DNA from: DASUBV01 sp963725175
Lineage (GTDB): Bacteria; Actinomycetota; Actinomycetes; Streptosporangiales; Streptosporangiaceae
Assembly: GCA_963725175.1 (NCBI GenBank)
Contig: CAVRXH010000006.1
Span: forward strand, 6,758,001 to 6,822,000
DNA: 64,000 nt
Direction of reading: 5' to 3'
Positions 52,810 to 63,767 of the stretch are shown here, piece after piece (positions within the stretch are counted from its first letter, which is position 1; each line of letters opens with the position of its first letter). Below the pieces are notes generated by a model. That model was not told where the DNA came from. It did not search any database and saw only the letters and a list, made by a program, of their open reading frames with translations. The position numbers and the translations under genes were made by a program.

Positions 52810-54171
52810 GTGCCTTCGGAGACCGGGAATTCCGCGCCGCCGCGACGGCCCGAACGCCTGTCCGCGCGGGTCAGGGCCAGGGACACGGTGCTGACGCCGC
52901 GGTTCGGCATCTTATGGTCCGGCCAGGTCGTCACGCTGGTCGGGAACTCGATCCTGTGGTTCGCGTTTGTGGTGCACGCCTGGGAATCGGGCGAGCAGGC
53001 CAGCCAGGTCGTGTGGCTCTCGCTGTCCTCGATGCTGCCGAAGATGCTGCTCAGCCCGGTGGCCGGCGCGCTCGTCGACCGGTGCAGCAAGCGGACCGCG
53101 CTTCAGCTCGCGGACCTGGCCGGCCTGGTGTCCGTGGCCGGGCTGACCGCCGTCTACTTCTCCGGCCACCTGGCACTCTGGGAGATCTACGCCGGGATGG
53201 CACTCGGCGGCGCGTCGATCGCCTTCGCGGACCCGGCCCTGCTGTCCGCGGTGCCCGTGCTGGTGCGCAAGGACCAGTACCAGCGGGCCAACGGCATGCT
53301 CGCGACCGCTAACAGCATCGCCAACATCTGCGGTCCCGCCATCGCGGGCTTCCTCATCGCCAGCGTGGGCCTCGGCGCCATCCTGTGGGCCGACCTGGCC
53401 ACCTTCGTGATCGCCATCGTCACCGTGCGCGCGGTGATTCCCGCCGACCTGAGCGGCGGCGGGGCGGCGGGCAAGCCCGAGCGCGGGCTGCTCGCCGACT
53501 CGCTCGCGGGGCTGCGCTATATCTTCGCGCGGCCCAGCCTGCGCGGCCTGATTCTCGTCTTCTTCGTGGTCAACCTGACGATGGTGTTCGGGTTCGCGGT
53601 GCTGCCGCCGATGATCCTGGCCGCCAGCGGCAATGACAGCGCCGCGCTGGCGAGCGTCATGACCAGCATCGGCATCGGCGGCATCGCGGGCGGCCTGATC
53701 CTGACCGCGCACGGCGGCCCGAGGAACCGGCTGCGCGGCATGATGCTGAGCGTTATCGGCATGTGCCTGACCGCGGAGGTCGCGATAGCGCTGACGCGCT
53801 CGCTGATCTGCTGGTGCGCGGCCATCTTCGTCGGCGCCCTGCTGATGCCGATCGTCAACGGCACGATGCAGGCGATCGTCCAGACCAAGGTGCCGGCCGC
53901 CCAGCAGGGGCGGGTGTTCGGCGCGGTCATCTTCTTCGCCGAGATCTCGGCGCCGCTGGCGATGATCTTCGCTGGGCCCCTGGCCGACCACGTGTTCCAG
54001 CCCGAGGGCCTGGCGGGCAGCGGCCTGGTCGGCCTGCTCGCCCCGCTGGTCGGCGGCGGCCGCGGCGGCGGCCTGGCGGCCATGCTGCTGATCGCCGGGA
54101 TCGGCGGGATCGGCGCGTCGGCCTGGGGCCTGGCCAGCCGCCGCGTCAGGGACATCGACGTCCCGACATGA
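52810..54171 (+). CDS. MFS exporter linked to the NRPS cluster
   Basis: 453 residues from GTG 52810 with about 12 transmembrane helices. Features: FGILWSGQVVTLVGNSILWFAF, the A-like loop GALVDRCSKRTAL and ANGMLATANSIANICGPAIAGFL, which place it with EntS-like/macrolide-type MFS exporters. It stands 25 bases before the MbtH-like gene in the same direction as the synthetases, so it is the likely exporter or self-resistance pump for the peptide product. The start is uncertain; no strong ribosome-binding site is seen. Confidence 0.8.
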   Translation: MPSETGNSAPPRRPERLSARVRARDTVLTPRFGILWSGQVVTLVGNSILWFAFVVHAWESGEQASQVVWLSLSSMLPKMLLSPVAGALVDRCSKRTALQLADLAGLVSVAGLTAVYFSGHLALWEIYAGMALGGASIAFADPALLSAVPVLVRKDQYQRANGMLATANSIANICGPAIAGFLIASVGLGAILWADLATFVIAIVTVRAVIPADLSGGGAAGKPERGLLADSLAGLRYIFARPSLRGLILVFFVVNLTMVFGFAVLPPMILAASGNDSAALASVMTSIGIGGIAGGLILTAHGGPRNRLRGMMLSVIGMCLTAEVAIALTRSLICWCAAIFVGALLMPIVNGTMQAIVQTKVPAAQQGRVFGAVIFFAEISAPLAMIFAGPLADHVFQPEGLAGSGLVGLLAPLVGGGRGGGLAAMLLIAGIGGIGASAWGLASRRVRDIDVPT

Positions 54172-54196
54172 ACGGCACGGTTACTACGGAGGGCCC

Positions 54197-54419
54197 ATGA
54201 CAACGAATCCATTCGAGGACGAGAACGCGGACTACCTGGTGCTGGTCAACGACGAGGACCAGCATTCCCTGTGGCCGGCGGACCTGGAAGTGCCAGGCCG
54301 GCTGGCGGGTCGCCCACGGCGCGGCCTCGCGCGAGCAGAGCCTGTCCTACGTGGAAGCGCACTGGACCGACATGCGCCCGGCGAGCCTGCGGCTTGCCGA
54401 CTCCGATGGCGGTCGCTGA
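54197..54419 (+). pseudogene. MbtH-like NRPS accessory protein, frameshifted
   Basis: The first 32 residues, TNPFEDENADYLVLVNDEDQHSLWPADLEVP in essence, are unmistakable MbtH. The frame then breaks at 54293-54298: removing one G from CCAGGCCGG restores AGWRVAHGAASREQSLSYVEAHWTDMRPASLRLAD (written here as expected family sequence in two parts), ending at TGA 54419. Both conserved Trp-containing motifs are then present and the length is 73 residues. MbtH proteins bind and activate adenylation domains, here those just downstream. Confidence 0.8.
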
Positions 54420-54421
54420 CG

Positions 54422-57400
54422 GTGGGACGCTGCGTGCACGAGCTGTTCGAGGAGCAGGCCGCGCGCGCCCCCGGCCGGACCGCCGTCACCGACGGGACGC
54501 GGCGGCTGAGCTACGCGGAGCTTGACGCGCGGGCCACCGGGCTGGCGGGCAGGCTCGCCCGCCGGGGCGTGCGGCCCGGCTGCCTGGTCGGGATCTGCCT
54601 CAATCGCGGCACCGAGATGATCGTCGCCATCCTCGCGACGCTCAAGGCCGGGGCCGGCTACCTGATGCTCGACCCTCAGTTCCCGGCCGCCCGGCTGCGG
54701 GCCATGGCGAGGGAGGCCGGCGTCGCGCTCGTCGTCGCCGGTCCGGCGGCGGCACGGGAGCTGGCGGTCGGCCCGGTGCTCCTGATGGTCGCCGATGAGG
54801 CCGGCGATCCGGCGTGGCGTCCCGATGGCCGCCGGGCCCGGCCCGATGACGTGGCCTGCGTCATGTTCACCTCGGGCTCGACGGCGCGGCCCAAGGCGGT
54901 CGCCGCGCCGCACTCGGCGATCACCGGGACCTTAACCGGGCAGGACTACATCCGCTTCGCGCCGGACACGGTCTGGCTCCAGTGCGCGCCGGTCTCGTGG
55001 GACGCGTTCGCCCTAGAGCTGTGGGGAGCGCTGCTGTCCGGCGGCACCTGCGTGCTGCAGCCCGGCCAGCTGCCCGATCCGCAGCGGATCGAGCGGCTCG
55101 CGGCCGCCCACCGCATCACCACGATGTACCTGTCCGCGGGCCTGTTCAACGTGATCGTGGATGAGTACCCGGCCGCGCTCGCCAGCCTGCGGGAGCTGAT
55201 CGTCGGCGGGGAGGTCCTGTCAGTCGCCCATGTCAGGCGGGCGATGAGCCTGCACCCCGGCATGCGCGTCCTCAACGCGTACGGGCCGGTGGAAGCGATG
55301 ATCTTCGTGACCACCCATGAGATCCCGCGTGATCACCCGGCGCGCCAGCCGGTGCCGATCGGCCGCCCGCTCGCGGGAAAGTCAGCCCGGGTGCTCGACG
55401 CCCGGCTGCGGCCGGTGCCCGACGGCGGCACGGGCGAGCTGTACGCGTCGGGCGCGGGCCTGGCCTACGGCTACCTGGGCCAGCCGGGGCTGACGGCGCA
55501 GCGGTTTGTCGCCAGCCCGTCCGGGCCGCCGGGCAGCCGCATGTACCGCACAGGTGACCTGGCCCGATGGCACGCCGGCGGGCCGCTGGACATCCTGGGC
55601 CGCGCGGACCGCCAGGTGAAGATCCGCGGCTTCCGCATCGAGCCGTCCGAGGTCGAGGCGGTGCTGGCCGGGCATCCCGGCGTCCGGCGCGCCGCCGTGG
55701 TCGCGGACCTGGAGCCGGGCGGCGGGGACGGCCGCCTCGTCGCCTACGTGGTCCCGCGCGGCGAGGGCGCCCCGGCCGCTGCCGAGCTGCGGGACTACGC
55801 CGCGGCGCGGCTGCCCGGATTCATGGTGCCCGGCGCGATCGTGACACTGGACTCACTGCCATTGACCTCGAACGGAAAGCTTGACACCGCGGCGCTGCCC
55901 GCGCCGCCACCCGTCTTCGCGCCGGTCCCGCCGCCGGCCAGCGCGGCGGCCAGCGAGGCGCGGCGCGAGCCGGCCAGCGAGGCCGAGCGGGTGCTGTGCG
56001 AGCTGCTGGCCGAGGTGCTGGGCGTGCCCGTGCCGGGACCCGATGACAGCCTCTTCGCCCTGGGCGGGAACTCGCTGCACGTCACCCGCCTGATGAGCCG
56101 CGTGCGGCACGCCTTCGGCACCGAGATCTCGGCGCGGCAGGTCTTCGCGGGCCCGACGGCGGCCGCGATCGCCCGGCGCGTCGGGCCCGTCCCGGCCGTC
56201 GCCCGGAAGCACGACGCGGTGCGGCCGGCCGCACCGGCCGATGGCCCAGAGCTGTCGTTCGCGCAGCACCGGCTGTGGTTCCTCGACCGGGTGGACGCGG
56301 GCGTCGCGTACACACTGCCGCTGCTGATCAGGCTCCGCGGTGACCTGGACGCCGGCGCGCTGCGCGCGGCGCTCGATGATGTGGCCGGCCGGCATGAGGC
56401 GCTGCGGACCGTGTACCCAGAGCGGGACGGGGAGCCGGTGCTGCGCGTGCTCAGCGGGGCCGCGGCGCGGGTCCCGTTCACCGCCATGAGCGGCACCGCG
56501 GCGGAGTGCGAGGCGGCCATCGCGGCCGCCGCCGGGCACCGGTTCGACCTGAGCGCCGAGCTGCCGGTCCTGGCCACGCTCGCCAGCGAGGACGGCGGCG
56601 GCGGCCGGCACGCGCTGCTGCTCGCCCTGCACCACATCGCCGCGGACGGCTGGTCGCTTGCCCCGCTCTTCCGCGACCTGTCGCACGCCTACGCCGCGCG
56701 AAGGGACGGGCGGGCGCCGGAGCTGCCGCCGGCGCCCGGCTATGCCTCCCGCGCCGCGCGGCAGCGGGAACTGCTCGGCGACCCGGCCGACCCGGACAGC
56801 TTGCTGGCCCGCCAGCTCCGCTACTGGGCACGCGCGCTGCACGGGCTCCCGGCCGGCCTGAGCCTGCCGCGGCTGCCCGCCAGGCCCGGCGCGGACGGGC
56901 AGGCGGCGGCGACGGTGGTGCGCCGCCTGCGCCCCGGCCCCATGCCGCTGTCGTCGATCTGGCCCGCCGGCGCGGCGGCACGCCGTTCATGGTCCTGCAC
57001 GCCGCGCTGGTGGCGGTGCTCCGGCTGGCGGGGGCGGGCGACGACATCGCCATCGGCGCGCCGGTCGCGGGCCGCCGGGATCTCGCGGAGGAGGACATCG
57101 TCGGGTTCTTCGTCAACCTGCTGGTGCTCCGCACGGTGCTGCCCGCCGACCCGACGGTGTCCGGGCTGCTTGACCTGGTCCGCGACGCCGACCTGGAGGC
57201 GTTCGCCCACCAGGACGTCCCGTTCCAGCATGTGGTGGGCGAGCTGAACCCGGCCAGGGCGCCGGGCCGCAATCCGCTGGCCGACGTCGTGCTCGCGGTG
57301 CAGAACAACGCGCGCGCGGAGCTGCGGCTGCCCGGCATCCAGGCCAGGCCCGAGGTGCTGCGCACCGGGGCCGCCCGGTTCGAGCTGCTGGTGGACGTCA

Positions 57401-57948
57401 CCGAGGAGTACGGGGCGGACGGCACGCCGGGCGGGGCGGAGCTGGTGGTCGAGTACCAGGCCGGCGCGTTCGACGAGCGCGTGATGACCTGGCTGGCGGA
57501 TTGCCTGACGGACATGCTGCCCGCGATGGCCGCCGCGCCGCGGGCCAGGCTGTCGGCCATCGGCGGCCTGCCGGAACTGCCCGCGGGCGCCCGGCAGGCT
57601 GTCCGCGCCCGCCAGCCCGCCGCCGCCCCGGCGCCGGCGAACGCGGCCCCCGGTTCCGGCCTGGAACAGCGGCTGGCCGCCATCTGGGCGGCGGTCCTCG
57701 GCGTGCCGGAGGTGGGCGTCGATGATGACTTCTTCGCCCTCGGCGGCAGCTCGCTGCGGGCGGTGCGCGCCGCCGCGCGGATCGCCGCGACGGAACGGCT
57801 CACCGTCGCCGCCACGCAGATCTTCGCGACGCCGACCGTGGCCAGCCTGGCCCGCGCCCTGCTGAGCGCGCCGGCCGTGCCCGAGCCCGCGATTCCCCGC
57901 CTGCCCCGCGGCCAGCGGCAGGCCGCGGCTGCCCCGAGCCGGAGGTGA
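54422..57948 (+). pseudogene. NRPS, domains A-T-C-T, one frameshift in the C domain
   Basis: The first start compatible with the stop of mbtH is GTG 54422 (or GTG 54434). The adenylation domain is at about 15-510 (MFTSGSTARPKAV; GELYASGAGLAYGYL; YRTGDLARW; SNGKLDTAAL). T1 has LGGNSLHVT near 549. The condensation domain has LSFAQHRLWFLDRV and the active-site HHIAADGWS near 737. The frame breaks at 56932-56941; adding one C in GGCCCCAT leads on to LARRRGGTPFMVLHAAL. T2 has FFALGGSSLRAV near 1107. There is no second A domain, so T2 must be loaded in trans. With no N-terminal C domain, this looks like the initiating synthetase. Visible specificity residues (D235, A236, L239, then G, A, I, F) suggest a small aliphatic residue, low confidence. 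Confidence 0.8.
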
Positions 57949-57955
57949 GCGTCCG

Positions 57956-59010
57956 ATGGACCTCAGCGTGATGTTCTTCGGTGCCGATGACGCCGGCGGC
58001 CGCGGCGGCCACGCCGCGAAGTACGACGAGATCATCGCCATCGCCCGCGAGGCCGACGCCCTTGGCTTCACCGCCATCTGGACGCCGGAACGGCATTTCC
58101 AGCAGGTCGGGCAGGTCTTCCCGAGCCCGCCGGTGCTCGCGGCGGCGCTCGCCGTCGCCACCGAGCGGATCGCGCTGCGCGCGGGCAGCGTGGTGCTGCC
58201 GCTGCACCATCCGCTGCGCGTCTTCGAGGACTGGTCGGTGGTGGACAACCTGTCCCGCGGCCGGGCCGGGATCTCGGTGGCCACCGGCTGGCACTCGGCC
58301 GACTTCGTGCTGGCGCCCGGCAGCTACGCCAGCCGCCGCGCCATCGCCTTCGAGGGCATTACGACGCTGCGCCGCCTGTGGGCGGGCGAGCCGGTCACGC
58401 TGCCGGACGGGACGGGCCGCCCGGTGACGGTAGCGCCGCAGCCGCGCCCGGTATCGCCGCGGCTGCCCATCTGGATCACCGCGTCGGGAAGCCCGGAGAC
58501 CTGGCTGACGGCCGGCGGCTGCGGGCCAACGTGCTCAGCACCACGGTCGGGCAGACCAGGGCGGAGCTGGCCGGGAAGATACGCGGCTACCGGGAGGCCT
58601 ACGAGGCCGCGCCGCAGCAGCTCGGCGGTACCGCGCGCGGCACCGTCACGCTGATGGCCCACACCTACGTGGGCACGGATGACGACGAGGCGGCCGGCCG
58701 GGCCAGCGCGCCGCTGCGCGCCTACCTGCGGTCCTACGTGGCGCAGACCGCCGCCAGCCGGGACGCCGACGGCCGGGCCGCCGCCCTCGGCAGCGCGCGG
58801 CTTGACCAGCTCACCGACTTCGCGGTGCGGCGGTACCTGGCCTGGGGCAGCCTGCTGGCCGCGCCGGAAACCTGCGCCGGCATGCTCGCCGACCTCGCCG
58901 GCCTGGGCTGCGACGAGGTGGCCTGCTTCATCGACTTCGGCCTGGCGAGCGCGGACGTGCTGGCCAGCCTGCGACGGCTGGCTGGCCTGCGAAGGGAGAT
59001 GGCGGCATGA
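57956..59010 (+). pseudogene. NRPS-associated LLM-class flavin-dependent monooxygenase (MupA-like), frameshifted
   Basis: The N-terminal 185 residues are typical of the luciferase-like monooxygenase domain found in natural-product clusters: MDLSVMFFGADDAGG, FTAIWTPERHFQQ, LRAGSVVLPLHHPLRVFEDW and GRAGISVATGWHSADFVLAP. The frame breaks at 58511-58519: adding one C (GGCCGGC(C)GG) joins TAGRLRANVLSTTVGQTRAEL. The joined protein is about 351 residues. It lies 8 bases after the NRPS stop, whose GGAGGTGA also supplies the ribosome-binding site. It probably hydroxylates or otherwise oxidises a carrier-bound residue. Confidence 0.75.
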
Positions 59011-62000
59011 GAACCCCGCTGGCGGAACGGCTGGCCGGGCTCAGCGACGAGCAGCGCGGGCGGCTGCTGCGGCGCCTGGTGCAGGCGGGCAGGCACACCG
59101 ATATCCCGGCAATGGTGGTGCCGCGGCCAGCCGGCGAGCCGGTCAGGCTCAGCCCGGCGCAGGAGGATCTCTGGGTCTATGAGTCCCTGTATCCGGGCAC
59201 CGCGGCGCTCAACCTGTGCTGCGCGTACCACTTCCGCGAGCCCGTCGATCCCGGCGTGCTGACGGCGGCGCTGACCATCCTGCAGCGCCAGCACGACGTG
59301 CTCAGGACGCGGATCACCGGGGCCGCCGGGGACCTGCGGGTCACGATCGCGCCGCCGGCCGAGTTCGCCCTTGAGCGGGTGGACCTGCGCCGCGGGGAGC
59401 TGGCGCTGGATGAGGTGCTGACCGCGTTCAGCCGCCGCGCGTTCACGGTCAGCGGAGGCCCGCTGATCAGGGGCCAGCTCATCACCGTCGATGACACCCG
59501 CAGCACCCTGGTGCTGAAGCTGCATCACATCATCACCGACTGGTGGTCCTTCGACGTCCTGCACGCCGAGCTCAGCGAGGCTTACCGGGCGCTGCGCGGC
59601 GGCGCGCAGCCCGCGGCGGGCCGCGCGGAGGTCCAGTACGCCGACTTCGCCTTCTGGCAGCGCCAGCTTGAGGCGGCCGGCGTCTTCGACGCGCAGCTCG
59701 GCTTCTGGCGCGACTACCTGGCGGAGCTGCCGCCGCCGCTGACGGTCGGCGGCACCGGGGGGCACGGGCACGGCAGCGGGCCGCAGATCGGCCGCGTCGC
59801 CTTCGAGATCGACGCGCAGACGGCCGCGGCGGCGCGCGCCTTCGCCCGCGAGCGGGGCGCCACCGTGTACGGCGTGCTCATGACGGCCTTCGCCGTGCTC
59901 GCGCACCGGCTGTCGGGCAACGAGGACCTGCTGATCGGCACCCCGACCGCCAACCGGTCGGCACCGGGCCTGGCACGGCTCGTCGGCTACGTGATGAACA
60001 CGGTGCCGGTCCGCTGGCGGTTCGGCACCGGCGATACGTTCGCCGGCCTGCTCGGCCGCTTCATGGCCGGCTTCCCCCAGGCGCTGGCCAACGCGGACGT
60101 GCCGGTGGGACGGCTGATCACCGCCCTGGCGCCGGAGCGGATGCCGGGCCGGTCGCCGCTCGTCCAGTGGGTGTTCATGCACCTGCCTGGCCAGCGCAGC
60201 GCCGCGGCGCTGCGCCAGATCGCCGTCCCCGAGCGCGTGCATACCGGCGGCGAGCACGACCTGGTCGGCATCACCCAGGAAACCGAGCACGGGGTCGAGG
60301 CCAGCCTGGAGTTCCGCACCGACATTTACCCCGCCGACGTGGTCCAGGGGTGGGCACGGAGCTTCGGTGTCCTGCTCGCCGGGCTGCTGGCCCGGCCGGA
60401 CGAGCCGGTGATCAGCGCGGAACTGCTCACGGCGGCCGAGGGCCGGCGGCTGCTTGGCCTGGCTAGCGGGGACGGCGCGGCCGGCGCGGGTCCGGCGGCG
60501 CGCCCCTGCTCCCTGGCGGACCTGCCCGCCCGCTGGGCGGCCGCGACGCCGGACGCCGTGGCGGTCGAGGCGGGGGACCTGACCCTCAGCTACGCCGAGC
60601 TCGAGGCGCGGGTCAGCCGCCTGGCGGGCGAGCTGCGCGGGCAAGGCGCGGTCCCCGGCGCCGTGGTCGCCCTCGCCTTCGGCCGCCCGGCCGCCATGGT
60701 GGTGGCCCAGCTCGCCGTGCAGCGGGCCGGCGCCGCCTACCTCCCGCTGGACCTGGCCTATCCCGCCGCGCGGATCCGGTTCATCCTGGCCGATGCCGGG
60801 CCCGCGCTGCTGGTCACCGACGACGACGGAGCGCGCGCGCTGCCCGGCTGCGGCGTGGCCGGGCTGGTGACCGACCCGCTGGCGGCAGGCTCGCCGGGGG
60901 CAGGCCCGCTGGGGGCAGGCCCGCTGGGGGCAGGCACAGTCCACGGCGACCCGCCGCCGGCGCTGCCCGCCGACCCGGCCGGACCGGCCTACCTGATGTA
61001 CACATCCGGGTCGACCGGCCGGCCCAAGGGCGTCGTGGTGACGCACGAGGGCATCGCCGGCCTCGCCGCCGATTTCGCCCGCGAACTGCGCCTCGACGCC
61101 GCCAGCCGGGTCCTGCGCCTGGCCTCGCCTAGCTTCGATATCTCGGTCGCCGAGCTGTGCATGGCCTTCGGCCCCGGCGGCACGCTGGTCATCCCGCCGC
61201 CAGGCCCGCTGGTCGGCGACGCGCTGGCGCAGGTGCTGGCCGGCCTGCGGATTAGCTGCGTGCTGCTGCCGCCGACGGTGCTGGCGAGCGTGCCCGCCGG
61301 CGAGTTTCCCGCGCTGCGGACGGTGTGCCTCGGCGGCGAGGCCTGCCCGGCCGAGCTGGCCGACGCCTGGGCGCGCGGGCGCATGGTGCGCAACGCCTAC
61401 GGCCCGACCGAGACCACCGTCGCGGTGACGATCAGCGAGCCGCTGGCCCCGCATGCCGGGCCGCCGCCCGTCGGCCATCCGCTCACCGGCAGGCGGACCT
61501 ATGTCCTTGACGGGCGCCTGCGGCCGGTGCCGGCCGGCGTGACCGGCGAGCTCTACGCGGCGGGAGACGGCCTGGCGCTCGGCTACCACCGCCAGCCCGG
61601 CGCGACCGCGGAGCGGTTCGTCGCCGACCCGTTCGCCGGGCGAGCCGGGGCGCGCATGTACCGCACCGGTGACCTGGCGCGGATCCGGGGGGACGGCCAG
61701 CTTGAGTTCGCCGGCCGCGCCGACGCGCAGGTGAGCCTGCACGGCTTCCGCGTCGAGCCGGGGGAGATCGAGGCCGTGCTGGCCAGGCACGAGTCGGTCG
61801 CGCGGGCGGCCGTGCTGCTGCGCGAGGACAGGCCAGGCGCCCAGCGGCTGGTGGCCTACGTGGTGCCGGCCGGCGGAACAGGGCCGAGCGAGGGCGAGCT
61901 GGCCGCTCACGCGGCCGCCGCGCTGCCCGCCTACCTGGTGCCCAGCGAGTACGTGCCGGTCCCGGCGCTGCCGGTGACCGCGCACGGCAAGCTCGACCTG

Positions 62001-63767
62001 GCCGCGCTCGCCGCGCTCGTCCCCGCGCCCGCCGCGTCCGCGCCGCGCGCGCCTGGCACTCCGGAAGAGGAGACGCTGTGCCGGCTGCTCGCCGGGCTGC
62101 TCGGCACGGAGCGGGTCGGCGCGGAGGACGACTTCCTGGCGCTCGGCGGCGACAGCATCACGGCGATCCAGCTCGTGAGCCGGGCCAGGGCGGCGGGCCT
62201 GGCCCTCACGCCGCAGGAGGTGCTCACGGCGCGGACCCCCGAGCGCCTTGGCCGCATCGCGCGGCCGGTCGCTGCCGCCGCCGGCGACCCCGACGACCAG
62301 GGCGAGGGCCTGATCCCGCTGACACCCCTGATGCGCTGGTGGCGCGACCAGGGCGGCCAGGCCGACGCCTTCACCCAGTCCCTGCTGCTTGAGCTGCCGC
62401 CTGGCCTGACCGCCGGGGCGATCGCCGCCGCGCTGCGAGTGCTCGTCGGGCGGCATCCGCTGCTGCGCAGCCGCCTGCTCCGCGACGCGCCCGGCGGCTG
62501 GCAGCTGGAGACTCTGCCCATGGAGACCCTGCCTCCGGAGACCGTGCCCCCCGAGGCCGTGCCAGAGGGCGAGGTGAGCCTGGAGCGGCGGGAGGCCGGC
62601 GGCCTGACCGACCCGGAGATCCGCGCGGCGGCCCGCGCCCTCGCCGAGGACACGCGAGTCGACCCCGGCGCCGGCCGGATGCTGCGCGGCACCTGGTACG
62701 ACGGCGGAGTACACCGCCCCAGTCACCTGCTGCTGACCGCCCATCACCTGGTGACCGACGCGGTGTCCTGGCGGCTGCTGGAGTCCGAGCTGACGGACCT
62801 GCTGGCGGCGCGGCAGCCGGCCGGGCCGCCGCCGGGGACCTCGTTCCGCCGCTGGGCGCGCCACCTGCGGGAGCTGGCGGCGCGGCCCGAGCGGGTGGCG
62901 GAGCTGCCGTTCTGGGCGGGCACGCTGCTGGCCAGCGACGCCCGCCTCGCGCCAGGCGGGCCGCCCTACGGCACCCGTGCCCAGCACACGGCGGCGCTGG
63001 ACGGCGAGGTCGCCGAGCGGGTGCTGACCACCGTGCCGGCCGCCTTCCGCTGCGGTCCCAGCGACGTGCTGCTCACCGCGCTGCTGGCGGCGGCCCGCCG
63101 GCTGCGCGGGGGTGGCGCCGGGCTGCTGGTCGACCTGGAAGGGCACGGCCGCGACGCGCCAGCGGACGACTACGACCTGTCCGCCGCCATCGGCTGGTTC
63201 ACCATCAGGTACCCGGTCCTGCTCGACGCGGGGGAAGCGGCCGGCCCGGAGTTCTGGGACGGCGGCGCCGCCACCGGCCAGGCGGTCAAGCAGGTGAAGG
63301 AGCGGCTGCGGGCGGTGCCCGCGGGCGGGCTCGGCTACGGCCTGCTCCGGTACCTGAACGCCGAGACCGCGGCGGCGCTGGCCCCGCTGCCGGAGCCCGA
63401 TGTGCAGGTCAACTATCTCGGCCGGGTCACCGGTGCCGGCCCGGGCGGCGCCGAGCTGATCGGCATGCCGGGCGAGGCGCTGCCGCTGACGCACGCGGTG
63501 GAGCTCGACGTGCTGGCCAGGGCGCAGGGCGGCGGCACGACCATCACCGCGAACTGGTCGTACGCGGCCAGCGCCATCGAGCGGGAGCGGGTCGCCGCGC
63601 TCAGCGACTACTGGTTCGAGGCCCTGGGGGTGATCGCCGGGCACGCGGCGGGGGCCGGGGCGGGCGGCGCCACCAGCTCCGACTTCCCCCTCGTCGGGCT
63701 GACCCAGGAGCAGATCGAGGCGCTGGAGTCCGACCTGGCGGACCTGTCCCGGCCGGAGCGGCGATGA
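59007..63767 (+). CDS. NRPS, domains C-A-T-E
   Basis: 1586 residues, starting in an ATGA overlap with the monooxygenase gene. The condensation domain has HHIITDWWS near 173 (DW instead of DG). The adenylation domain runs about 500-1000 (MYTSGSTGRPKGVV; SFDISVAELCMA; NAYGPTETT; YRTGDLARI; AHGKLDLAAL). The T domain has FLALGGDSITAIQ near 1046, with the LGGDS form usual before an E domain. The epimerization domain has HHLVTDAVSWRLL near 1246, EGHGRD, IGWFTIRYPV and VQVNYLGR. It therefore adds one residue and converts it to the D form. Specificity residues D235, I236, A239, then C, G, A, V do not match a code I recognise. Confidence 0.9.
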   Translation: MRTPLAERLAGLSDEQRGRLLRRLVQAGRHTDIPAMVVPRPAGEPVRLSPAQEDLWVYESLYPGTAALNLCCAYHFREPVDPGVLTAALTILQRQHDVLRTRITGAAGDLRVTIAPPAEFALERVDLRRGELALDEVLTAFSRRAFTVSGGPLIRGQLITVDDTRSTLVLKLHHIITDWWSFDVLHAELSEAYRALRGGAQPAAGRAEVQYADFAFWQRQLEAAGVFDAQLGFWRDYLAELPPPLTVGGTGGHGHGSGPQIGRVAFEIDAQTAAAARAFARERGATVYGVLMTAFAVLAHRLSGNEDLLIGTPTANRSAPGLARLVGYVMNTVPVRWRFGTGDTFAGLLGRFMAGFPQALANADVPVGRLITALAPERMPGRSPLVQWVFMHLPGQRSAAALRQIAVPERVHTGGEHDLVGITQETEHGVEASLEFRTDIYPADVVQGWARSFGVLLAGLLARPDEPVISAELLTAAEGRRLLGLASGDGAAGAGPAARPCSLADLPARWAAATPDAVAVEAGDLTLSYAELEARVSRLAGELRGQGAVPGAVVALAFGRPAAMVVAQLAVQRAGAAYLPLDLAYPAARIRFILADAGPALLVTDDDGARALPGCGVAGLVTDPLAAGSPGAGPLGAGPLGAGTVHGDPPPALPADPAGPAYLMYTSGSTGRPKGVVVTHEGIAGLAADFARELRLDAASRVLRLASPSFDISVAELCMAFGPGGTLVIPPPGPLVGDALAQVLAGLRISCVLLPPTVLASVPAGEFPALRTVCLGGEACPAELADAWARGRMVRNAYGPTETTVAVTISEPLAPHAGPPPVGHPLTGRRTYVLDGRLRPVPAGVTGELYAAGDGLALGYHRQPGATAERFVADPFAGRAGARMYRTGDLARIRGDGQLEFAGRADAQVSLHGFRVEPGEIEAVLARHESVARAAVLLREDRPGAQRLVAYVVPAGGTGPSEGELAAHAAAALPAYLVPSEYVPVPALPVTAHGKLDLAALAALVPAPAASAPRAPGTPEEETLCRLLAGLLGTERVGAEDDFLALGGDSITAIQLVSRARAAGLALTPQEVLTARTPERLGRIARPVAAAAGDPDDQGEGLIPLTPLMRWWRDQGGQADAFTQSLLLELPPGLTAGAIAAALRVLVGRHPLLRSRLLRDAPGGWQLETLPMETLPPETVPPEAVPEGEVSLERREAGGLTDPEIRAAARALAEDTRVDPGAGRMLRGTWYDGGVHRPSHLLLTAHHLVTDAVSWRLLESELTDLLAARQPAGPPPGTSFRRWARHLRELAARPERVAELPFWAGTLLASDARLAPGGPPYGTRAQHTAALDGEVAERVLTTVPAAFRCGPSDVLLTALLAAARRLRGGGAGLLVDLEGHGRDAPADDYDLSAAIGWFTIRYPVLLDAGEAAGPEFWDGGAATGQAVKQVKERLRAVPAGGLGYGLLRYLNAETAAALAPLPEPDVQVNYLGRVTGAGPGGAELIGMPGEALPLTHAVELDVLARAQGGGTTITANWSYAASAIERERVAALSDYWFEALGVIAGHAAGAGAGGATSSDFPLVGLTQEQIEALESDLADLSRPERR

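Noticed and set aside
54422..57948. Firm substrate prediction for the two adenylation domains
   Set aside because: Only part of the ten-residue code can be aligned by eye, and the residues seen do not give a unique match.
58734..63644. Open frame of over 1600 codons on the minus strand opposite the C-A-T-E synthetase
   Set aside because: It mirrors the codon structure of the NRPS gene in high-GC DNA, is rich in Arg/Gly/Gln/His without domain motifs, and lies over an unmistakable NRPS.
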